From: Burkholderiales bacterium
GTDB taxonomy: Bacteria; Pseudomonadota; Gammaproteobacteria; Burkholderiales; Burkholderiaceae_C
Reading direction: 5' to 3'
Assembly: GCA_021732385.1 (NCBI GenBank)
Contig: JAKFVA010000009.1
Coordinates: 188,447-237,343, forward strand
Length of the DNA: 48,897 nt
Shown: positions 24,852 through 33,188 of the stretch, piece after piece
Layout: each line of letters starts with the position of its first letter
Numbering within the stretch: position 1 is the first letter of the stretch
Program-made: the position numbers and the translations under genes
The notes under the pieces: generated by a model
Told to the model about the DNA's origin: nothing
The model's database searches: none
Seen by the model: the letters and a program-made list of their open reading frames with translations, nothing else

Positions 24852-25286
24852 ATGTTTTCCCCTTCGCAGGCCGATGTCAGGCGTTTTTTTTGTGCCACGC
24901 TGGCCAAGCAGCAGGCGGGCCAGCCACTGGAGGCGCTGGAAACGCTGGCCAGCCAGTGGATTGCCGAGCACCCAGAGCACCATGCCGACCTGCGCGATAC
25001 CGAGGCCGCCGTGGCACGCGACTACCCGGTGGAGGCGGGGCGCAGCAATCCGTTCTTGCATCTCTCCATGCACCTGAGCGTAAGCGAGCAGTGCTCGATA
25101 GACCAGCCGCGCGGCATCCGACGGGCCGTGGAGCTACTGGCAGCGCGGCGCGGAAACCTGCATGAAGCACACCACGCGGCTATGGAATGCCTGGGGCAAA
25201 TGCTGTGGGACAGCCAGCGCAGTGGCCGCCCACCCGACGGAACTGCCTATGTTGAAGCGGTGCAGCGGCTGGCTACACACATTTGA
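24852..25286 (+). CDS. DUF1841 family protein
   Basis: A 144-residue soluble protein with the DUF1841 signatures NPFLHLSMHLSVSEQ, SIDQPRGIRRA and HEAHHAAMECLGQMLWDSQR followed by PPDGTAYVEAVQRL. The family is widespread in betaproteobacteria and gammaproteobacteria, and its function is unknown. The length is normal. It converges with the cytochrome c4 gene (27 bp between stops), and I cannot link it to a pathway from its position. Confidence 0.92.
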   Translation: MFSPSQADVRRFFCATLAKQQAGQPLEALETLASQWIAEHPEHHADLRDTEAAVARDYPVEAGRSNPFLHLSMHLSVSEQCSIDQPRGIRRAVELLAARRGNLHEAHHAAMECLGQMLWDSQRSGRPPDGTAYVEAVQRLATHI

Positions 25287-25313
25287 CGCACTGGGGCCAA
25301 GCCGAAGCTTGCT

Positions 25314-25994
25314 TTAGCGAAACCTGGACTGCGGTACCGTCTTCAGGTCGCCGTCGACCGTGCTGATGTAGCCAGCCATGGCCTTGAGCTCGGCATTGGT
25401 GAACTGCTTGGCAATGCCGCCCATGATGCCGTTGGCGCGGCCCACTTTGGCGTTGCCCTCCACCTTGTAGGCCTTGAGCGCAACAAACAAGTAATCGTTG
25501 TACTGACCAGCAATCTTGGGGTAGGTCGGGTCTATTGGCATGGCAAAGTTGTTGCCGTGGCAGCTTACGCAAGCGCCCTTTTGCAGCAGCGCCACTACAG
25601 CGGGTGCTGGCGTTTTGGCCGGTTGTGCGGGCAGGCTGGTGCCCTCGACACGGCCATGTACTTCGTAGTAGGCGGCAAGGTCGGCCATGTCCTGGTCAGA
25701 CAAGGTCTCGCTGATGCCGCGCATGGTGGGGTGCTTGCGGTCACCTTTTTTGTAGGCGTTTAGCGCGGCAATGATGTACTTGCCACCCTGGCCCGAGATT
25801 TTGGGCACCTTGTAAATCTCGGGGAAGCTGGCCTGGTAACCCTGGATGCCGTGGCAGCCAATACACAACGACGCTTTGCCTTGCCCGGCCTTGGCGTCGC
25901 CCTTGATTTCTTGCGCCTGGGCAGTGGCCGCGCTGAACAACAAGGTCGCAGAAGCGACAACATAGGCAAGCAGTGGGGTTTGGATGGATTTCAT
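25314..25994 (-). CDS. Diheme cytochrome c4-type protein
   Basis: A ~226-residue exported cytochrome with a signal peptide (cleaved near TAQAQ) and two class I cytochrome c domains, each with a heme motif: CIGCH (about residue 43) and CVSCH (about 140). Distal methionines are likely in the PTMRGISETL and GIMGGIAKQF segments. This matches the cytochrome c4/c553 family, periplasmic electron carriers that feed terminal oxidases such as the caa3 oxidase encoded earlier in the window. ATG 25994 gives the signal peptide; the open frame up to 26123 has no such start. It is divergent from the MoxR gene. Confidence 0.92.
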   Translation of the reverse strand: MKSIQTPLLAYVVASATLLFSAATAQAQEIKGDAKAGQGKASLCIGCHGIQGYQASFPEIYKVPKISGQGGKYIIAALNAYKKGDRKHPTMRGISETLSDQDMADLAAYYEVHGRVEGTSLPAQPAKTPAPAVVALLQKGACVSCHGNNFAMPIDPTYPKIAGQYNDYLFVALKAYKVEGNAKVGRANGIMGGIAKQFTNAELKAMAGYISTVDGDLKTVPQSRFR

Positions 25995-26178
25995 TTTGCG
26001 CACAATGGGGTGAAATTTCAGGCTCGGCCAAGTGCTGTTAGGCTTTGCGGCAAAGCGGATTATAAAGGCCGCTCTGACGCCCAACTTGCTGTGCTTGGCA
26101 TAGCCCCCGCACACTGCCGCCATGCTTTAGCTCAGCTTCTGCTTTCGCCCTTTTCCACCACTTTTTTTCTGCCGCACC

Positions 26179-27033
26179 ATGAAATTCCAAGGCTCTGCCA
26201 ATTACGTCGCCACCCAAGATTTGATGCTCGCCGTCAATGCCGCCATTACCCTGCAACGCCCACTGCTGGTCAAGGGTGAGCCCGGCACCGGCAAAACCAT
26301 GCTGGCCGAGGAAGTGGCCGCTGCGCTAAACATGCCGCTGCTGCAATGGCACATCAAGAGCACCACCAAGGCGCAGCAGGGCCTGTATGAATACGACGCC
26401 GTGAGCCGCCTGCGAGACAGCCAGCTCAGCGGGCTTGACGGCGGCGAGCGAGTCAAAAACATCCACAACTACATTGTCAAGGGCGTGCTCTGGCAGGCTT
26501 TTACGGCTGAGCAACCAGTGGCGCTGCTGATTGACGAAATCGACAAGGCCGATATTGAATTTCCCAACGACTTGCTACGCGAGCTCGACCGCATGGAGTT
26601 TTATGTATACGAAACGCGTGAACTGGTGAAGGCCCGGCATCGCCCGCTGGTCTTTATTACCTCAAACAATGAAAAAGAGCTGCCCGATGCTTTTCTGCGC
26701 CGCTGCTTTTTCCACTACATCAAATTCCCTGAAGCCGACACGCTGCGCCAGATTGTGGATGTGCACTTTCCCGGCCTCAAGAAAGAGCTGCTCAGCGCCG
26801 CCATGAAAACCTTCTACGATGTGCGCAACCTGCCCGGCCTGAAGAAAAAACCCTCTACCAGCGAGCTGCTCGACTGGCTCAAGCTGCTGGTGGCCGAAGA
26901 CATTCCGCTGGCCGCCTTGCAAACCCAGGACGACAAAGTTGCCGTGCCGCCGCTGGTGGGCGCGCTGCTTAAAAACGAGCAGGACGTGACGCTATTTGAA
27001 AAACTGGTGTTCATGCAAAGCCGCAACCGCTGA
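26179..27033 (+). CDS. MoxR family AAA+ ATPase
   Basis: A 284-residue AAA+ ATPase of the MoxR branch. Walker A is VKGEPGTGKTML (~residues 31-42), Walker B is VALLIDEIDKADIEFPNDLL (~115-130), sensor 1 VFITSNNEKELPDAFLRRCFFHY and the MoxR-type lid with STSELLDWLKLLVAED are intact. MoxR proteins act with VWA-domain partners as chaperone-like machines for cofactor insertion or assembly of enzyme complexes. The partner here is the VWA gene at 27698, separated by an acetyltransferase gene; all three are on the same strand with short spacers. The client protein is unknown. Confidence 0.96.
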   Translation: MKFQGSANYVATQDLMLAVNAAITLQRPLLVKGEPGTGKTMLAEEVAAALNMPLLQWHIKSTTKAQQGLYEYDAVSRLRDSQLSGLDGGERVKNIHNYIVKGVLWQAFTAEQPVALLIDEIDKADIEFPNDLLRELDRMEFYVYETRELVKARHRPLVFITSNNEKELPDAFLRRCFFHYIKFPEADTLRQIVDVHFPGLKKELLSAAMKTFYDVRNLPGLKKKPSTSELLDWLKLLVAEDIPLAALQTQDDKVAVPPLVGALLKNEQDVTLFEKLVFMQSRNR

Positions 27034-27061
27034 ATCAGTCCGCACCCTATCTGACCACACC

Positions 27062-27694
27062 ATGTCTAACCACGGCTTGCTGCCAGCAACCCTCTGGGCT
27101 GGGCCCATCAGCCTGCAGGGCAAGCACGTCAGCCTAGTCCCTTTGCTGCCCAGCCATGCCAGCGCGCTGACCACTGCGGTGCAGGACGGTGCGCTGTGGA
27201 AGCACTGGTACACCTGGGTGCCAGCGCCCGAGAACATGGCCCTTGACATTGCGCGGCGCCTCGACTTGCAAGCCAAGGGCAGCATGCTGGCCTTTACCGT
27301 ACTGGACGCAAGCGCAACGCCCGTGGGCATGACAACCTACATGAATATTGACGCGGCCAATCGACATGTGGAAATTGGCTCCACCTGGTACGCCCGGCGG
27401 GTGCAGCGCAGCGCGCTCAACACGGAATGCAAACGGCTGCTGCTGACCCACGCGTTTGAAAACCTGCAATGCATTGCGGTGGAATTTCGCACCCACTTCT
27501 ACAACCAGCAAAGCCGCCGCGCCATTGAGCGCCTGGGCGCCAAGCTGGACGGCATCTTGCGCAACCACAGCATCAACCCGCACCCCGATGCGGCTGGCAG
27601 CTTGCGCGACACCTGCGTCTACAGCATCATTGCATCCGAGTGGCCGGTGGTGAAAGCCCATTTGACCTACCAGCTCGAACGGCACCGGGAGTAA
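27062..27694 (+). CDS. GNAT N-acetyltransferase (RimJ/RimL type)
   Basis: A ~210-residue GNAT acetyltransferase. Seen: LQGKHVSLVPLLPSHASAL at the start, VGMTTYMNIDAANRHVEIGSTWYA (beta strands with the motif that precedes the acetyl-CoA loop), ECKRLLLTHAFENLQCIAVEFRTHFYNQQSRRAIERLGAKLDG, and a C-terminal VYSIIASEWP. This matches the RimJ/RimL/YdaF-like group that acetylates protein N-termini or small molecules; the substrate is unknown. It lies 28 bp after moxR and 3 bp before the VWA gene, so it is translated within the MoxR-VWA operon, which suggests that it may modify a member or client of that system. Confidence 0.9.
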   Translation: MSNHGLLPATLWAGPISLQGKHVSLVPLLPSHASALTTAVQDGALWKHWYTWVPAPENMALDIARRLDLQAKGSMLAFTVLDASATPVGMTTYMNIDAANRHVEIGSTWYARRVQRSALNTECKRLLLTHAFENLQCIAVEFRTHFYNQQSRRAIERLGAKLDGILRNHSINPHPDAAGSLRDTCVYSIIASEWPVVKAHLTYQLERHRE

Positions 27695-27697
27695 ACC

Positions 27698-28885
27698 ATG
27701 CTGACCGATTTTTTCTATACCCTGCGCGCGGCCAAACTGCCGGTTTCCGTCAAAGAGTATCTGGTGCTGCTTGAAGCGCTGCAAAGCAATGTGGTGGGGC
27801 CACAAAGTGAGGCTTGCAGCATCGACGATTTCTACCACCTCTCGCGCACGGTGCTGGTCAAGGACGAAAAACACTTCGACAAGTTCGACCGGGCCTTCAG
27901 TGCTTACTTCAAGGGCGTGGAGATGCTGGCCGACTTCACCAAAGACATTCCGCTGGAATGGCTGCGCAAGAACCTGGAGCTCAATTTAAGCCCCGAAGAA
28001 AAAGCCAAGATCGAAAAGATGGGCTGGGACGAGCTGATGGAAACGCTTAAAAAGCGGCTCGAAGAACAAAAAGGCCGTCACGAAGGCGGCAACAAATGGA
28101 TCGGCACCGGTGGCCGCTCACCATTCGGCGCCAACGGCTTCAACCCGCAGGGCATCCGCATCGGGCAAGACAAAGGCCGAAACAAAAGCGCCATCAAAGT
28201 CTGGGACCAGCGCGCCTATAAAGACTACGACGACACGCAAGAACTCGGCACGCGCAACATCAAGGTCGCGCTGCGCCGCCTGCGCAAGTTTGCGCGCGAG
28301 GGCGCGCAAGACGAACTGGATTTGCCCGATACCATTCACAGCACCGCGGCCAACGCCGGCTGGCTCGACATCAAGATGGTGCCCGAGCGCCACAACAACG
28401 TGAAAGTGCTGCTGCTGATGGACGTGGGCGGTACCATGGACGAGCACATTGCGCGGGTGGAAGAACTGTTTTCCGCCGCCAAGGCCGAGTTCAAGCACCT
28501 CGAGTTCTACTACTTTCACAATTGCGTCTACGACTTCATGTGGAAGAACAACCGCAGGCGCTTTGCCGAAAAATTTGCCACCATCGACATCCTGCGCAAG
28601 TACAACAAGGACTACAAGCTCATCTTCATTGGCGACGCCACCATGAGCCCGTACGAGATCCTGCAACCCGGCGGCAGCGTGGAATACAACAACGAGGAAG
28701 CCGGTGCCGAATGGCTGCAACGCCTGACCCACGCCTTCCCCAAATTTGCCTGGATCAACCCCGAGCCGCAAGGCGTGTGGCAGTACCGCCAGAGCATAGC
28801 CATCGTGCAGCAGCTCATGAGCCAGCGCATGTACCCGCTGACGCTCAAGGGGCTGGAAGATGCTATGCGGCTGCTGTCAAAATAA
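27698..28885 (+). CDS. VWA domain-containing protein (CoxE-like), MoxR partner
   Basis: A 395-residue CoxE-family protein. The N-terminal half is mostly helical and charged (FYTLRAAKLPVSVKEYL, RAFSAYFKGVEML, LRKNLELNLSPEEKAKIE), a loop is rich in Gly (GGRSPFGANGFNP), and the C-terminal half is a von Willebrand A domain with the metal site DVGGTMDEH (MIDAS DxGxT; ~residue 247), a later threonine-containing loop and IFIGDATMSPYEI (second Asp). In CoxE and similar proteins the VWA domain binds the client that the MoxR ATPase remodels. It ends the moxR-GNAT-VWA operon; the next feature on the strand is tRNA-Arg. Confidence 0.95.
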   Translation: MLTDFFYTLRAAKLPVSVKEYLVLLEALQSNVVGPQSEACSIDDFYHLSRTVLVKDEKHFDKFDRAFSAYFKGVEMLADFTKDIPLEWLRKNLELNLSPEEKAKIEKMGWDELMETLKKRLEEQKGRHEGGNKWIGTGGRSPFGANGFNPQGIRIGQDKGRNKSAIKVWDQRAYKDYDDTQELGTRNIKVALRRLRKFAREGAQDELDLPDTIHSTAANAGWLDIKMVPERHNNVKVLLLMDVGGTMDEHIARVEELFSAAKAEFKHLEFYYFHNCVYDFMWKNNRRRFAEKFATIDILRKYNKDYKLIFIGDATMSPYEILQPGGSVEYNNEEAGAEWLQRLTHAFPKFAWINPEPQGVWQYRQSIAIVQQLMSQRMYPLTLKGLEDAMRLLSK

Positions 28886-28956
28886 GCAACCTGCCTGTCC
28901 TCCATGGCTAAGCCCCGCCCCTAAAATCGGGCGCCTGGCCTGTAGGGCACCTCGTG

Positions 28957-29031
28957 CTCCTCGTAGTTCAATGGATAGAACGGATGCCTCCTAAGCGTCA
29001 GATACAGGTTCGATTCCTGTCGAGGGGACCA
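28957..29031 (+). tRNA. tRNA-Arg, anticodon CCU
   Basis: All arms fold: acceptor CTCCTCG / CGAGGGG (one G-U pair), D stem GTTC/GAAC, anticodon stem GATGC/GCGTC with loop CTCCTAA and anticodon CCT at 28990-28992, T stem ACAGG/CCTGT with loop TTCGATT. Discriminator A and an encoded CCA follow. It reads the rare AGG codon. It is at the edge of an AT-rich patch that carries a Crp/Fnr regulator. Confidence 0.96.
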
Positions 29032-29241
29032 AAACATAGGCCGAAACGGTTCATAACCTTCCGGATGTTTTATGGGCCAGGAAACAGCCATGATGGGGAG
29101 GATGTAACCCATACCCTTCAAAACTTGCGCTCGCAAAATCTAGCGAACGCGCAATCTAACCTACAGCAAACAGACTTTTACAGAAATGCAATCTGCCGAT
29201 CAGTTAATCGTTCAGACCAACGATTTTGGAAAAGCGTTCAG

Positions 29242-30006
29242 TTAAAAGCGTTGCCACGTCAAGCCATTTTTTGGCGCTTTCGGTAACGGTGGTAGCAAGC
29301 GGTCGCATTCCATTTTGATTGCCTCATAGCATTCACAAACTTTGTTTTCAAGTTGAGGGCGGTCTATCACTGTGATACTTCCGCGCGTGCACGTTATCAA
29401 ACCGCCCTTTTGTAAATTGCCTGCGATTGCAGTGACAGTCTCTCGCCGAACGCCCAATAAATGCGAAATCTTTTCATGTGTGAACGCTATTTTTAAATTC
29501 TGCAAACGGTCTACAGCCATCAATATCCAACGGCAAACTTGTTGCTCAGCCGTGTGATGCTGGTTGCATACAACCACTTGAGCCGTTTGAGCGATCAATG
29601 TCTGTGTGTACAGCAAAGCTATTTCCTGCAACTCCCCGCCCAACGAAAACTCATCTTGCATGGCTTTTCGAGACAGGCGATACGCTTGTCCTGCAAATTG
29701 AACAGTGGTGCTGCTGGGTACGCTGTCGCCGCCCATATAAACCGAGATACCGATCATCCCCTCGTTGCCAACCAAAGCGATTTCGCTAGCCGAACCGTTC
29801 TCAAGCTGGTAGATCATGGAAACAATACCCGATGTTGGGAAGTGTATATACCGAACATGATCCCCTGAATGCGCGATGGTCCAACCCTGCGGCATCTCTA
29901 TTAGTTCAAGCTCGGGTAACAGATTTGCATATTCATCGTCAGGAAGTAAAGCGAGAATTTTATTTAAGCGAGGACTAGGGTTAGTAGCGTGTAGTGATGA
30001 ATTCAT
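29242..30006 (-). CDS. Crp/Fnr-family transcriptional regulator
   Basis: A 254-residue regulator with an N-terminal cyclic-nucleotide-binding-like beta barrel (about 30-145, including VRYIHFPTSGIVSMIYQ and VGNEGMIGISVYMG) and a C-terminal Crp-type winged helix-turn-helix (THEKISHLLGVRRETVTAIAGNLQKGGLI, shown as two parts: THEKISHLLGVRRETV and TAIAGNLQKGGLI). The Fnr iron-sulfur cysteines are not arranged as in Fnr, and the Crp cAMP residues are not obvious, so the signal is unknown. GGAGG six bases before the ATG is the best ribosome site in this part. The gene and both flanks are clearly AT-richer than the rest of the window, a sign of recent transfer next to tRNA-Arg. Confidence 0.93.
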   Translation of the reverse strand: MNSSLHATNPSPRLNKILALLPDDEYANLLPELELIEMPQGWTIAHSGDHVRYIHFPTSGIVSMIYQLENGSASEIALVGNEGMIGISVYMGGDSVPSSTTVQFAGQAYRLSRKAMQDEFSLGGELQEIALLYTQTLIAQTAQVVVCNQHHTAEQQVCRWILMAVDRLQNLKIAFTHEKISHLLGVRRETVTAIAGNLQKGGLITCTRGSITVIDRPQLENKVCECYEAIKMECDRLLPPLPKAPKNGLTWQRF

Positions 30007-30234
30007 TAATCCTCCGATGGTTAACCGCGTATCACCAATTTAAAGAAATTTAAATCTTCAGTCTGTCGGGTTACCCACTCAGCAAACCACCATTTCTGTA
30101 AACGTATACGGTTGCTAACGCAGGCAGCAGGCCAGGTGCTGAGGTCCCCGCTGAGAACCACCTCAAACAGGCATGGTCCCGCCGCGCTAACGTATCTCGG
30201 CGGTCAGGCCGCCTAAAGGCTGTGCGCCCGCAAA

Positions 30235-30485
30235 TTGCTCCTGAATGTATAGTATTTTTTAATAGCGGCAGCCGCACGTCCATACTGGATTAAAGCCAGT
30301 TTTAATGCTGTAAAAATGGCAAAAAAACTTGAAATTTGACGTTTCAAGCACGCCAAAGCCAGCCAAACGCCTCGCCAAGGCCAAAATTCGAAAAAAATAG
30401 CGCTTTTTCAAGCGTCAAAAGCCACTTAGTCCCAGCACAGACGTGCGGGTACAGCTATGCTTTTCTACTATTAATAAAATAGCAA
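30235..30485. repeat. 251-bp MITE-like element, copy 2
   Basis: Left end TTGCTCCTGAATGTATAGTA and right end TTCTACTATTAATAAAATAGCAA (last 18: CTATTAATAAAATAGCAA) are inverted repeats of each other, as in copy 1 at 398-648; the length is identical. Shared inner pieces include CGCCAAA and GGCCAAAA. It has no coding capacity. It occupies the second half of the 516-bp spacer between the Crp/Fnr gene and the SoxYZ gene; in the first half (30007-30234) I see nothing recognisable. Confidence 0.7.
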
Positions 30486-30522
30486 ATTGGCGATTGAGAA
30501 ATTAATTGGAATCTGACCCCAA

Positions 30523-31362
30523 TTAACTGACCAGCGCTTCATCCACCCGCCCCTCGCCACGGTTGTCTTGCCAGCGCACGGCGATTTTGTCGCCGGGTTT
30601 TGCGCCTTGTAGACTCAATTGCAACAGCGGGTTTTTGGCGACCGACGGGCCATATTCCAACGCTGCCGCCAGCTTAGCGTTATGCACCACGCTGACTTGC
30701 TGGATGTGCCAAGGCGGCACGGTTTTACCTGTGGCGTCTTTGCGTTGGCCGCTCTCCATCTCGTGCGCCAGCAGCACGCGCACGGTGGCGGGGTTGCCGG
30801 CTTGCGCGCGGATTTTGCTGGGCTCGGGCGCGCGGGTGGCCACGGCGCTCTCAACGCCCACGCCGCAGCCACCAATGGTGATTTTTACCTCGCGGCGCGC
30901 CACCAGCGTGCGGCCATCGGCGAGCAGGGCCACGGCCAATACATCGGCGGTCTGGTTCATTTTGATGCGCAGCGCCAGCCGGGGCTCAACGCCCTCGCCC
31001 AGCGTGAAGGCAGCGGCCAGCGCAAACGGGTTTTTGGGTACCAGCAGCAGCAGACGCTTGACGCCGGGCAGCGTGGTGCTGACAGCCACGGGCACGCTGG
31101 CCCCGTTTTCCGACAGCTCGGGCGCGTCCAGGGCAATGTCTTTGCTGTCTTGCGCAGGCGCAGCGCCCAGGGCTTTGAGCACATCGGCCAGGCTTTTGGC
31201 CTCAAACGCGGCCTTGTTGTAGGGCAGAAAACTCCCGGTACCAATTGCACTGGTTGCACCTTGCGCCAGCGCATAAACGCCCTGCCCGCCTGGCACCACG
31301 GCCGCAGCACAGCGCAGTGTTTGCACCAGGGCGCGGCGGCGGGTGATGGGCGTGTGGTTCAT
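30523..31362 (-). CDS. SoxY-SoxZ fusion, sulfur carrier protein
   Basis: A 279-residue protein joining the two halves of the thiosulfate-oxidation carrier. After a Tat-like signal (TRRRALVQTL) comes a SoxY domain (~40-170) ending in the carrier motif VKITIGGCGVG with the substrate-binding Cys at about residue 166, then a SoxZ domain (~185-279: ATVRVLLAHEMESGQRKD, VSVVHNAKLAAALEYGPSVAKNP, GDKIAVRWQDNRGE). In Sox systems sulfur intermediates are held on the SoxY Cys, normally at the very C-terminus in GGCGG; here it is internal and reads GGCGV. No other sox gene is in the window. It lies 37 bp after the iron-type permease gene on the same strand. Confidence 0.88.
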   Translation of the reverse strand: MNHTPITRRRALVQTLRCAAAVVPGGQGVYALAQGATSAIGTGSFLPYNKAAFEAKSLADVLKALGAAPAQDSKDIALDAPELSENGASVPVAVSTTLPGVKRLLLLVPKNPFALAAAFTLGEGVEPRLALRIKMNQTADVLAVALLADGRTLVARREVKITIGGCGVGVESAVATRAPEPSKIRAQAGNPATVRVLLAHEMESGQRKDATGKTVPPWHIQQVSVVHNAKLAAALEYGPSVAKNPLLQLSLQGAKPGDKIAVRWQDNRGEGRVDEALVS

Positions 31363-31399
31363 TCGGCAGTAGAGGTGTTAACGCAGTTTAAGGCGCTGC

Positions 31400-33100
31400 C
31401 TAGGCAGGCGCCACAACCGCCACAGCGGGCGTACGTAGCGTGCGGTTAAGCAGCAGCACCGGCACCAACCCCACCAGCACCAGCGCCAGACTGGGCAGCG
31501 CGGCCTCGCCCAGCCGCTCGTCGCGCGCCAGCTGGTAGGCCATCACGGCCAGGGTGTCGGTATTGAAAGGGCGCAGCACCAAGGTGGCGGGCAACTCTTT
31601 CATCACGTCCACAAACACCAGCAAGCCAGCTACGGCTGTGGACCGCTTGAGTAGCGGCCAGTGCACGCGGCGCAGCAAGCCCCAGCCCGACTGGCCCAGC
31701 ATGCGCGCCGAATCATCAAAGCTGGGCGGAATGCGCGCATAACCGCTTTGCACGGCCTGCAAGGCCACGGCGCAAAACCGCACCAGGTAGGCCCACACCA
31801 CCCCCAACACGGTGGCCGTCACCCAATAACCCGCGCCACTGCCCGGCAGCGCCGCCTGCAGCCAGCCCACCGGCAGCAGCAGCCCCACCACAATCACCGC
31901 ACCTGGAATGGCGTAGCCCAGGCTGGCCAACTGCACCACGGCACGCGTCAGCATGCCGGGAGTGGCCAGGCCCTTGCCAAACCGATTGCCTGGCGCTTTT
32001 GGATTGCGCCGCGCAGCAAAGGCCAGCGCTACAGCCAGCGCCACAGCCAGCACCGCTGACAGGCCCGCCAGCCACAAGCTGTTAAAAGCCCAACCGGCAA
32101 AACGTGCCCAAGGCAGGTCTTGCCAGTCAGCAATTAAGGGGCGCAGCATGAACAGTACCGGTAGTGCAAACCCCATTAGCACCGGTGTAAGACAAATAAC
32201 CTGCGCCGCGCAAGCGCGCTGGCCCGTAAGCCGCACTGGCTGCCCCGCCAGCGCATGGCTTTGCCCGCCACGCCCGCCGACAAAGCGCATACGCTGCTGT
32301 GCCTGGTGTTCCATGCGCAGCAGCGCCAGCACCACCACCAGCAGCACGGTAGCCAGTTGCGCGGCGGCAATGCGATCGTCAAACGCCAGCCACGACTTGT
32401 AAATGCCGGCGGTAAACGTCTGGATACCAAAGTAGCTGCTGACGCCAAAGTCGGCCAGCGTCTCCATAAGCGCCAGCGCCACACCGGCGGCCAATGCGGG
32501 CCGCGCCAAAGGCAGCGCCACCGTGGCAATACGGCGCGACAGCGGCGCCCCGAGCAATTGCGCTGCTTCCATCAAATGCGCGCCGCGCTCGGCCAGTGCC
32601 GTGCGGGCCAGCAAATACACATAGGGGTAGAGCGTGAAACTGAAAACCCAGGCCGCCCCCCACAAGCTGCGCACCTCGGGCAGCAAGCGGCCCTCCAGCC
32701 CAAACGCGCTGCGCAAGCCAGTTTGCAGCGGGCCGCTGTATTGCAGAAAATCGGTGTAGGCATACGCCACCACGTAAGCGGGCATGGCTAGCGGCAAAAG
32801 CAGTGCCCACTCCAGCATCTTACGGCCGGTAAAGTCAAACAGCGTCACGGCCGCCGCCGTGGCCGTGCCAATAACCGTTACGCCAGCCGCCACCAGCAGG
32901 CACAGCCACAGCGTGGTCAGCGTATAGCCCGGCAACACGGTGCGTGCCAGCTCTGCCAGCAATTGCGCCGACAGCGTGTTGAACTGTAGCCACGAGCCCA
33001 GCACGGCCAGAACCGGCAGCAAAAAAATTCCGGCCAGCAACAACAAAGCCAGTCGCGCGCCGAGGCGGCGGATCTGGTGTGTGAAGGCGGTTGCGGTCAT
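31400..33100 (-). CDS. Iron(III)-type ABC transporter permease, two-domain
   Basis: A 566-residue permease with two copies of the binding-protein-dependent transport domain, the FbpB/SfuB/AfuB arrangement. About twelve helices are predicted. Each half has its coupling-helix region: EAAQLLGAPLSRRIATVALPLARPALAAG (part: LLGAPLSRRIATVALPLAR) in the first and DSARMLGQSGWGLLRRVHWPLLKRS (part: MLGQSGWGLLRRVHWPLLKR) in the second. Such permeases import ferric iron or a similar ion delivered by a periplasmic binding protein. The ATPase gene is divergent, 88 bp away; no binding-protein gene is present here. It is followed by the SoxYZ fusion. Confidence 0.9.
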   Translation of the reverse strand: MTATAFTHQIRRLGARLALLLLAGIFLLPVLAVLGSWLQFNTLSAQLLAELARTVLPGYTLTTLWLCLLVAAGVTVIGTATAAAVTLFDFTGRKMLEWALLLPLAMPAYVVAYAYTDFLQYSGPLQTGLRSAFGLEGRLLPEVRSLWGAAWVFSFTLYPYVYLLARTALAERGAHLMEAAQLLGAPLSRRIATVALPLARPALAAGVALALMETLADFGVSSYFGIQTFTAGIYKSWLAFDDRIAAAQLATVLLVVVLALLRMEHQAQQRMRFVGGRGGQSHALAGQPVRLTGQRACAAQVICLTPVLMGFALPVLFMLRPLIADWQDLPWARFAGWAFNSLWLAGLSAVLAVALAVALAFAARRNPKAPGNRFGKGLATPGMLTRAVVQLASLGYAIPGAVIVVGLLLPVGWLQAALPGSGAGYWVTATVLGVVWAYLVRFCAVALQAVQSGYARIPPSFDDSARMLGQSGWGLLRRVHWPLLKRSTAVAGLLVFVDVMKELPATLVLRPFNTDTLAVMAYQLARDERLGEAALPSLALVLVGLVPVLLLNRTLRTPAVAVVAPA

Positions 33101-33160
33101 GTCAGCAAACTAGTACAAAAGCGGTGCATTGCCATGTTGAGAAAAAGGCCAAAACTAAAT

Positions 33161-33186
33161 GCGAATTGTAGGCATCTACAATTCGC
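33161..33186 (+). promoter_or_regulatory. Perfect 11-bp inverted repeat directly before the transporter ATPase gene
   Basis: GCGAATTGTAG (33161-33171), spacer GCAT, CTACAATTCGC (33176-33186) is a perfect palindrome ending two bases before the ATG at 33189. It lies in the 88-bp region shared with the divergent permease gene. It may be an operator, for example of a metal-responsive repressor (it does not match the Fur consensus), or an RNA hairpin that covers the start codon. No Shine-Dalgarno sequence is seen between it and the ATG. Confidence 0.6.
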
Positions 33187-33188
33187 CT

